From the NCBI GenBank assembly GCA_905339295.1, contig CAJPFI010000021.1, forward strand, positions 62,001 to 126,000: a stretch of 64,000 bases of DNA, read 5' to 3'. How positions within the stretch are numbered: position 1 is the stretch's first letter; every line of letters starts with the position of its first letter. A program made the translations under genes and the position numbers. Under the pieces are notes generated by a model. The model saw only the letters and a program-made list of their open reading frames with translations. It made no database searches and was not told the DNA's origin. Below are positions 59,079-64,000 of the stretch, piece after piece. The stretch comes from Burkholderiales bacterium. GTDB taxonomy: Bacteria; Pseudomonadota; Gammaproteobacteria; Burkholderiales; Casimicrobiaceae.

Positions 59079-60868
59079 TTGGCCGCTCCCGCCGCCGCCT
59101 CGGCGTGCTCGCCGGCCGCGCCATAGGCGCGCGTGCCCGGCGGCGAGCGCGTGATCTTCACGTCGCCGTATCCGATTCCCGGCGCCTGCGCGCCGCCGTA
59201 ACGGGCCAGCGTGTGCTTGAGGAAACGCACGTCGTCCCGCTGCGCGAATCCGTCGATCCGCTGGTGCGCGCCGCGCGACTCCTCGCGCGCGAGCGCGCTG
59301 TGCGCGATCGCCTGCGCCACCTCGAGCTGGTAGCCCAGCTCGACGGCATTGAGCCATTCGGTGTTCCACGCCGTCGAGGTGTCGTCCAGCTTCACGCCCC
59401 GGTATCGCTCCCGCAGTTCGGCGAGCTTGTCGCAGGTCGCCTGCATCTCGGGGCCGGTGCGGTAGATGCCGCAACCGTTCTCCATGCTCTGCGCCATCTC
59501 CTTGCGGACCGTGGACAGACGCTCGCGCCCGTCGCTGCGCACGACGAGCTCGCGCACCCGCGCGACGGCGTTCTCGGCCTGGCGCGTGAGCGTGGCGGTG
59601 TCGACGCGTGGCGTCGTCCTCGCGCATCGCGCAGCCTCCTCGCCCGCCACGCGGCCGAAGACGGAGAGCTCGGCCAGCGAGTTGGAGCCGAGCCGGTTCG
59701 CGCCATGGATCCCGACGCTCGAGCACTCGCCCGCCGCGTAGAGCCCCGGCAGGGGCGACGCGGTGCGCCCGTCGACCAGGATGCCGCCCATCGTGTAGTG
59801 GACGGCGGGCCGCACGGGAATCGGCGCGTCCGCGGGGTCGATGCCCAGGAACTCCTGGGCCAGCTCGCAGATCAGCGGCAGGCGCTCGCGCAGCTTCTTC
59901 TCGCCCAGGTGGCGCAGGTCGAGGTTGACCGCGCTCCCGTGCGGCGTCTGCACGGTGCGGCCCTTGCGGTCCTCGTGCCAGAACGCCTGCGACAGCCGGT
60001 CGCGCGGGCCGAGCTCCATCGCCTTCTTGCGCGGCCACGGATCCGCGGGCCCGAGGCCGTAGTCCTGCAGGTAGCGGTACCCCTCCCTGTTGGTCAGGAT
60101 GCCGCCCTCGCCGCGGCACGCCTCGGTGAACAGGAGCCCGGTGCCGGGCATGCATGTCGGGTGGTACTGCATGAACTCCATGTCGCGCAGCGGCACGCCG
60201 TGGCGGTACGCGAGCGCCATGCCGTCGCCCGTGACGATGCCGCCGTTCGTGTTCTCGCGGAACACGCGGCCCGCGCCGCCGGTGGCGATCACGACCGCCC
60301 CCGCCTCGATGAGCACGAAGCGGCCGGTCGCGATGTCCAGGGCCACGACACCGCGGCAGCGTCCCTCGTCGACCACGAGGTCGACGACGAAATGCTCGTC
60401 GAAGCGCCGGATCGACGGGTACCTGATCGAGGTCTGGAACAGCGTGTGCAGGATGTGGAAGCCGGTCTTGTCGGCCGCGAACCAGGTGCGCTCGATCTTC
60501 ATGCCGCCGAACGCGCGCACGTTGACGTGCCCGTCCTCCTTGCGGCTCCACGGGCAGCCCCAGTGCTCGAGCCGGACCATCTCGGGCGTGCACTGCGAGA
60601 CGAAATAGTCGACCACGTCCTGCTCGCAGAGCCAGTCGCCGCCGGTGACCGTATCGTCGAAGTGCTGCTGCAGGCTGTCGTGCGCCTGCACGACGCCCGC
60701 CGAACCCCCCTCGGCCGCCACCGTGTGGCTGCGCATCGGATAGACCTTCGACACCAGCGCCACCGTGAGCCCGGGGTCGATTTCGGCCGCGGCGATCGCC
60801 GCGCGCAGTCCCGCCCCGCCGGCTCCGACGATCGCGACATCGGCCTTGAAGGTTTCGAGCATGGGCAT
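59075..60868 (-). CDS. frdA: fumarate reductase flavoprotein subunit
   Basis: Catalytic subunit of 597 residues. The FAD motif is VAIVGAGGAGLRAAIAAAE; the covalent-FAD His is in MRSHTVAAEGG. Further landmarks are MEFMQYHPTCMPGTG, LTNREGYRYLQDYG, the active-site Arg region RDRLSQAF, HYTMGGILVDGRT and ANRLGSNSLAE. It reduces fumarate to succinate; a succinate dehydrogenase role cannot be excluded by motifs alone, but the FrdC/FrdD-type anchors and the adjacent rquA favour reductase. Confidence 0.93.
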   Translation of the reverse strand: MPMLETFKADVAIVGAGGAGLRAAIAAAEIDPGLTVALVSKVYPMRSHTVAAEGGSAGVVQAHDSLQQHFDDTVTGGDWLCEQDVVDYFVSQCTPEMVRLEHWGCPWSRKEDGHVNVRAFGGMKIERTWFAADKTGFHILHTLFQTSIRYPSIRRFDEHFVVDLVVDEGRCRGVVALDIATGRFVLIEAGAVVIATGGAGRVFRENTNGGIVTGDGMALAYRHGVPLRDMEFMQYHPTCMPGTGLLFTEACRGEGGILTNREGYRYLQDYGLGPADPWPRKKAMELGPRDRLSQAFWHEDRKGRTVQTPHGSAVNLDLRHLGEKKLRERLPLICELAQEFLGIDPADAPIPVRPAVHYTMGGILVDGRTASPLPGLYAAGECSSVGIHGANRLGSNSLAELSVFGRVAGEEAARCARTTPRVDTATLTRQAENAVARVRELVVRSDGRERLSTVRKEMAQSMENGCGIYRTGPEMQATCDKLAELRERYRGVKLDDTSTAWNTEWLNAVELGYQLEVAQAIAHSALAREESRGAHQRIDGFAQRDDVRFLKHTLARYGGAQAPGIGYGDVKITRSPPGTRAYGAAGEHAEAAAGAAK

Positions 60869-60915
60869 GGGCAGGTGGGTACGGCGCGACGCCGGATCGC
60901 GCGGGGGCGCCGCGC

Positions 60916-61674
60916 TCAGCGCGTGATCACGACCTTCTGGTAGAGCCCGCCGAAATACGTTTCCCGGATCATCGCCGCGGGCGGGACGTCGCGCGGCATG
61001 AACGCGTCGATCGGGTGATGCCACAGGTCGATCGCATACGGCTCGAGCCGGTGGAACACCATCCGCATCAGGCCGCGCATCGGATGCCCGCGCCACGGGC
61101 GGTGGTAGTCGACGACGACGATCCTGCCGCCGGGACGCACGACGCGCATCGCCTCGGCCAGCGTCGCGCGCCGCACCGCCTCGGGCTGCTCGTGGAGCAG
61201 GAAGAACAGCAGCGCCTGGTCGACGCTCGCGTCGGGCTGCGGGAGCGCCGAGGCGTCGGCCTGCCGCAGCGTCACGCGCCCGTCGGCCGGCAGCTTCGCC
61301 CGCAGGTTGGCGATCTGGATCGGCAGGATGTCGATGACCTCGAGGCGCGCGTCGTGCGCCAGCCGCCCGAGCAGGCGCGCAGTCAGGTTGCCGTACACGC
61401 ACGCGACCTGGAGCGTGAGCCCGCGCACGCGGCGGCCGAGCTCGTCGAGGGCGGCGTCGCGCAGCCGTGCGTAGTTGCCGAAGAGGATCGCGTTGACGAG
61501 CCACTCGCGCTCGAACGTCTCGACCGCGCGAGGGGTCACGTAGGCCCAGCTGTAGACCTGCTCGAGGTAGCCCGGGATCGACGGCGCGTCCGGCGCGACG
61601 GTGGCGAACGCGGGGGTCGCCACCGCGACGTCGTCGCCATGCAGCGCGCGGGCGCCGCGCAAGGTCCGGCTCAC
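60916..61674 (-). CDS. rquA: rhodoquinone biosynthesis protein RquA
   Basis: SAM-binding protein of 252 residues. It carries RquA hallmarks: IPGYLEQVYSWAYVTPRAVE, FEREWLVNAILFGNYARLRD, LQVACVYGNLTARLL in place of the usual methyltransferase glycine motif, LLFFLLHEQPEAVRRATLAE, VVDYHRPWRGHPMRGLMR and ETYFGGLYQKVVITR. RquA converts ubiquinone to rhodoquinone, reported to use SAM as amino donor. The low-potential rhodoquinol feeds fumarate reductase, encoded just downstream. GTG 61674 has GAGGGG 7 bases upstream. It is the first gene of the rquA-frdABCD unit. Confidence 0.9.
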   Translation of the reverse strand: MSRTLRGARALHGDDVAVATPAFATVAPDAPSIPGYLEQVYSWAYVTPRAVETFEREWLVNAILFGNYARLRDAALDELGRRVRGLTLQVACVYGNLTARLLGRLAHDARLEVIDILPIQIANLRAKLPADGRVTLRQADASALPQPDASVDQALLFFLLHEQPEAVRRATLAEAMRVVRPGGRIVVVDYHRPWRGHPMRGLMRMVFHRLEPYAIDLWHHPIDAFMPRDVPPAAMIRETYFGGLYQKVVITR

Positions 61675-62140
61675 GCGCCGGCCCCTCGGCCGCGCGCGAA
61701 CGCCGAACCCGGCGTCACCGCGCGGATGGCGGGGCAGCCCGTGCCGCCGTTCGCATTCGAGTGCCCATCGCCGGAACGCCGACCCGCCACGTTGCCCTCC
61801 ATGGCAACGCGGTGCGGTTGCCAGTACGTCTCGAATGCTTCGCGAAGTTGCGCGCTGCGAGTTCCCGGACAGTAAACGAACCTCCTCGATATTTCTACAC
61901 GAACCCCGGCGCTGCCGCTTGATCGCCGTCAACGGCGGTGCCGGGTCGCGCGGAACGATGCGCCCGCCCGGCGCCGGCATCGACGACCCATCGACCTCGA
62001 GCTCGACTCCCGCGCCCCGGACCACGCGACCTCCGGGGCCGCCGGACGCTTCGACCGGCTCGGGCCCGGCATGTCCGCATGGTACGCGTACCCGCGAGGC
62101 GCCGTCAGCGCCCATGCCCGATACGCCGCGGCGGCACCCC
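61675..62140. other. Leader and control region upstream of rquA
   Basis: Between rquA and the zinc-ribbon gene. It holds an FNR-like promoter (61892-61932) and, within the predicted 210-base leader, a hairpin CGTTGCC/GGCAACG (61790-61809). No convincing coding sequence is seen, although the rquA frame stays open through much of it. Confidence 0.5.
61892..61932 (-). promoter_or_regulatory. FNR-type promoter for the rquA-frd operon
   Basis: On the minus strand TTGACGGCGATCAA (61919-61932) matches the FNR consensus TTGAT-N4-ATCAA at 9 of 10 positions. A -10-like TAGAAA (61892-61897) is centred 31 bases downstream, the spacing of a class II FNR promoter (site at -41.5). The predicted start is near 61884, about 210 bases before the rquA GTG. 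Confidence 0.65.
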
Positions 62141-62356
62141 TCAGTCCGTGCCGCCGTCCTCGGACGCCGCCGCCGGCGTCGCCTTCGCCCCGGAGCGCGC
62201 CTGCCAGGCCTCCGCGGCCTCGACGAACCTGCGCGCTTCCGCGGCAGGGATGGGCGTGCCGCACTCGTAGCAGGTGTCGGTCATGCGGTCGAACCAGCGG
62301 CATCCGCAGGCGTCGCAGCCGAGCTCCGGGGCCCCCGAGGGATTGCGGAAGATCAT
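62141..62356 (-). CDS. small zinc-ribbon protein
   Basis: Protein of 71 residues with two Cys pairs, LGCDACGCRW and DTCYECGTP, likely a zinc ribbon or rubredoxin-like knuckle, followed by an Ala-rich tail. It lies 10 bases after the 166-residue gene and in the same direction as the flavin oxidoreductase, so the three are probably one operon. Function unknown; it might be an assembly or electron-transfer partner. Confidence 0.6.
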   Translation of the reverse strand: MIFRNPSGAPELGCDACGCRWFDRMTDTCYECGTPIPAAEARRFVEAAEAWQARSGAKATPAAASEDGGTD

Positions 62357-62366
62357 CGCGGCGGCC

Positions 62367-62867
62367 TCACCGGCACGCCCCGAGAAAGGCGAGGCCGAGC
62401 GAGTCGAGAAAGTCCTCGTAGCCCGCGTCCTGCAACTCGCCCTTCGTGCGGAACACGAAGAACATCACCGCCCCCTCGCGCAACAGCCGCTTCATCGCAG
62501 GCAGCACCGCGTCGCAGGGCAATGCCTCGAGATCGGCCTGCGCGCGATCCTCGGCGACGAACAAGAGGTCGACGCCCGCGTGCTCGACGCCACCGAACGG
62601 CCGCACGTCGACGCGGATGCCGCCGTCCGCCGCGTCGAACGCGAGCATCGGAGGGTCGGAGTCGTCCACGGCGGCGGCGCGCATCGCGGCGATGCGCCGC
62701 CCCGCGCCGGCGTGCCACCCCGATCGTGCGACGAGCCCCATGCGCGCGCCCGGACGCAGGTCCGCGAAGAGCGCCGCGTCGCGATCGAAGGTCGCCTGCC
62801 AGAGCGCGACGGCGTCCCGCCGGTCCTTCGTCCGCGAGGGGGGCGTGGCGGGCGTTTCCATCGGCAT
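62367..62867 (-). CDS. hypothetical protein
   Basis: Protein of 166 residues that I do not recognise. It is acidic, soluble and has no Cys cluster or membrane segment; notable stretches are ALWQATFDRDAALFADLRPG and EGAVMFFVFRTKGELQDAGY. It is bracketed by 13 and 10 bases between the oxidoreductase and the zinc-ribbon genes, so it likely belongs to their pathway. Confidence 0.6.
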   Translation of the reverse strand: MPMETPATPPSRTKDRRDAVALWQATFDRDAALFADLRPGARMGLVARSGWHAGAGRRIAAMRAAAVDDSDPPMLAFDAADGGIRVDVRPFGGVEHAGVDLLFVAEDRAQADLEALPCDAVLPAMKRLLREGAVMFFVFRTKGELQDAGYEDFLDSLGLAFLGACR

Positions 62868-62880
62868 CGCCCCGCGTCCG

Positions 62881-64000
62881 CTACAGCCTCGCGCCCAGCC
62901 TGAAACCCTCGTGGATCGCCGCGTCGAGCCCGCGCGGCACGAGCGCGTCGCCGCAGCCGTGCACCTCGTCGATCATCCACTCGAAGTCGTGGAAGAGCTG
63001 CTGGTTGGGCAGGCGCGGCGTCGCGGCGATCACGGTGTCGGCGGCGAGGTGCCGCTCGCCGCCCTTCTCCGACGCGACGTCGACGCCCTGCGGCGTCACG
63101 CGCAGCACACGGGTCTGGACGAGCGTCGCGATGCCCAGCTCCTCGACCCAGCTCGCGTGGCGCCACTTGAACGACGGCATCACGTCGCCGGCGATGCGCT
63201 TGTCCTCCTCGACGATCGTGACCTTCGCTCCCTTGCTCGCGAGCGATTCGGCGACGACCAGTCCGATCTTGCCGGCGCCGATGACCACGACCTCGCGCCC
63301 GGTGGGTACGCGGCCGTGCGCGACGTCGATCGCGTCGAGCACGAGCTCCTGCCCGGCGACGATGCGCAGCCGGTCGCGGTCGATGCGCGCGCCGGCCGCC
63401 ACCACGGCCACGTCGAACTGGTGCAGCATCCCGCGCATGAGCTTGGGCGTCGCCTCGACGCCGAGGCGGACCTCGATCCCGAGCTTCTTCGTCATGACCT
63501 CGTAGTGGCGCACGATGCTCGCGAGGTCGTCGGCGCGGGCGAGGTCGTTCTGCGCGTACGCGACGAGGTTGCCGCCGATGCGTCCCGATTTCTCGAGGAT
63601 CACGACCTCGTGGCCGCGCTTCGCGGCGGTGATCGCGCACTCGAGTCCCGCCGGACCCGCGCCGACGACCATGATCTTCTTCCTCACCTCGGCCGGTGTG
63701 ATCCGGTAACCGGGCTCGACCTCGTGGCCGAGCGCCGGGTTCATCGTGCACGTGTACGGAAGGTCGCGGAACAGGCGCGACAGGCAGTTGAGCGAACCCA
63801 CGCAGCGGCGCACTTCGTCGAGCCGGTCCTCGGCCGCCTTGTGGACGAGGTCCGGGTCGGCGAGGAGCGGCCGGCACACTTCCCAGAAGTCGAACTCGCC
63901 GGCGCGGATGCACTCGTTGGCCATGACCGGGTCGGGCAGCCGGTTGCCGAAGGCGATGAGCGTGTCCGGGAACAGCTTCTTGGCCCGGGCCGCGAGGTAG
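62881..64000 (-). CDS. Old-Yellow-Enzyme/TMADH-family oxidoreductase (5' part missing)
   Basis: C-terminal 373 residues of an NADH:flavin oxidoreductase of the trimethylamine dehydrogenase/2,4-dienoyl-CoA reductase type; the frame continues past the right edge. Seen: the end of the FMN barrel (LIAFGNRLPDPVMANECI; VCRPLLADPDLV), the Fe-S loop RRCVGSLNCLSRLFRDLPYTC, then FAD and NADH modules (IMVVGAGPAGLECAITAAKR; VVVIGAGKIGLVVAESLA). In trimethylamine dehydrogenase the loop is C-x2-C-x2-C-x11-C; here the second Cys is Ser with identical spacing. Substrate unknown: amines and unsaturated acyl-CoAs are both possible. Confidence 0.85.
   Translation of the reverse strand, partial: YLAARAKKLFPDTLIAFGNRLPDPVMANECIRAGEFDFWEVCRPLLADPDLVHKAAEDRLDEVRRCVGSLNCLSRLFRDLPYTCTMNPALGHEVEPGYRITPAEVRKKIMVVGAGPAGLECAITAAKRGHEVVILEKSGRIGGNLVAYAQNDLARADDLASIVRHYEVMTKKLGIEVRLGVEATPKLMRGMLHQFDVAVVAAGARIDRDRLRIVAGQELVLDAIDVAHGRVPTGREVVVIGAGKIGLVVAESLASKGAKVTIVEEDKRIAGDVMPSFKWRHASWVEELGIATLVQTRVLRVTPQGVDVASEKGGERHLAADTVIAATPRLPNQQLFHDFEWMIDEVHGCGDALVPRGLDAAIHEGFRLGARL

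Overview
The window is high-GC DNA (roughly two-thirds G+C, judged by eye) with dense operons, frequent 4-bp ATGA/GTGA gene overlaps and gene families typical of Betaproteobacteria: a Bug/TctC-type solute-binding protein, Liv-type ABC transport clusters with an acyl-CoA ligase, a rhodoquinone/fumarate reductase operon and a 60-bp GRPK/SAQREG-type tandem repeat. The genus cannot be named from the sequence. All calls rest on reading the translations by eye; no database search was run.

Region 1 (1-18951) looks like one co-regulated catabolic island. A leftward operon encodes a MeaB-type GTPase, a 3-hydroxyacyl-CoA dehydrogenase, a thiolase, a two-subunit B12-dependent acyl-CoA mutase, a crotonase, an acyl-CoA ligase and a LivG ATPase. 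Rightward genes encode a TetR regulator, a biotin-carboxylase-like protein, an SCP2-type thiolase, an acyl-CoA dehydrogenase, an enoyl-CoA hydratase, an AccB-like biotinyl protein and LivH, LivM and LivK. A palindrome with core CAAGCGCTTG (one copy degenerate) lies in the four main control regions and overlaps the -35 element at three of them. The likely job is uptake, CoA activation and B12-assisted beta-oxidation of a branched carboxylic acid. The mutase has lost the usual carboxylate-binding residues and the near-universal active-site His, and the biotin carboxylase homologue has lost most catalytic residues, so the chemistry is probably not ordinary methylmalonyl-CoA metabolism.

Region 2 (19087-23422) holds an MBL-fold hydrolase, tRNA-Gly and tRNA-Cys, a membrane acyltransferase and an SGNH hydrolase.

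Region 3 (24007-33450) resembles a bacterial ceramide (sphingolipid) cluster: a fused acyl-AMP ligase/ACP/oxoamine synthase (serine palmitoyltransferase-like), a two-gene ABC transporter, a GT-B-like transferase, a GNAT-like protein of the bacterial ceramide synthase type and an NAD-dependent epimerase-like reductase. A 60-bp tandem repeat sits inside the operon. Glycosyltransferases and an LtaS-like phosphoglycerol transferase or sulfatase-fold enzyme follow (33892-41049) and may make a surface glycan or decorate a lipid.

Region 4 (41021-45712) has an FAD-dependent amino-acid dehydrogenase, a Bug-type binding protein overlapping an M19-like protein that lacks half its metal site, a LysR regulator and a small tautomerase. 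Region 5 (46450-52611) is a complete Pha/Mrp-type cation/proton antiporter operon with fused A and B subunits.

Region 6 (52870-61674) is an anaerobic energy module: RquA (rhodoquinone synthesis), fumarate reductase FrdABCD, a 2-oxoacid:ferredoxin oxidoreductase (gamma, alpha, beta) and a GltD-like flavoprotein with a built-in ferredoxin domain. FNR-like palindromes precede rquA and the oxidoreductase genes. The right edge (62141-64000) holds a zinc-ribbon protein, an unrecognised protein and a truncated Old-Yellow-Enzyme/TMADH-family oxidoreductase.
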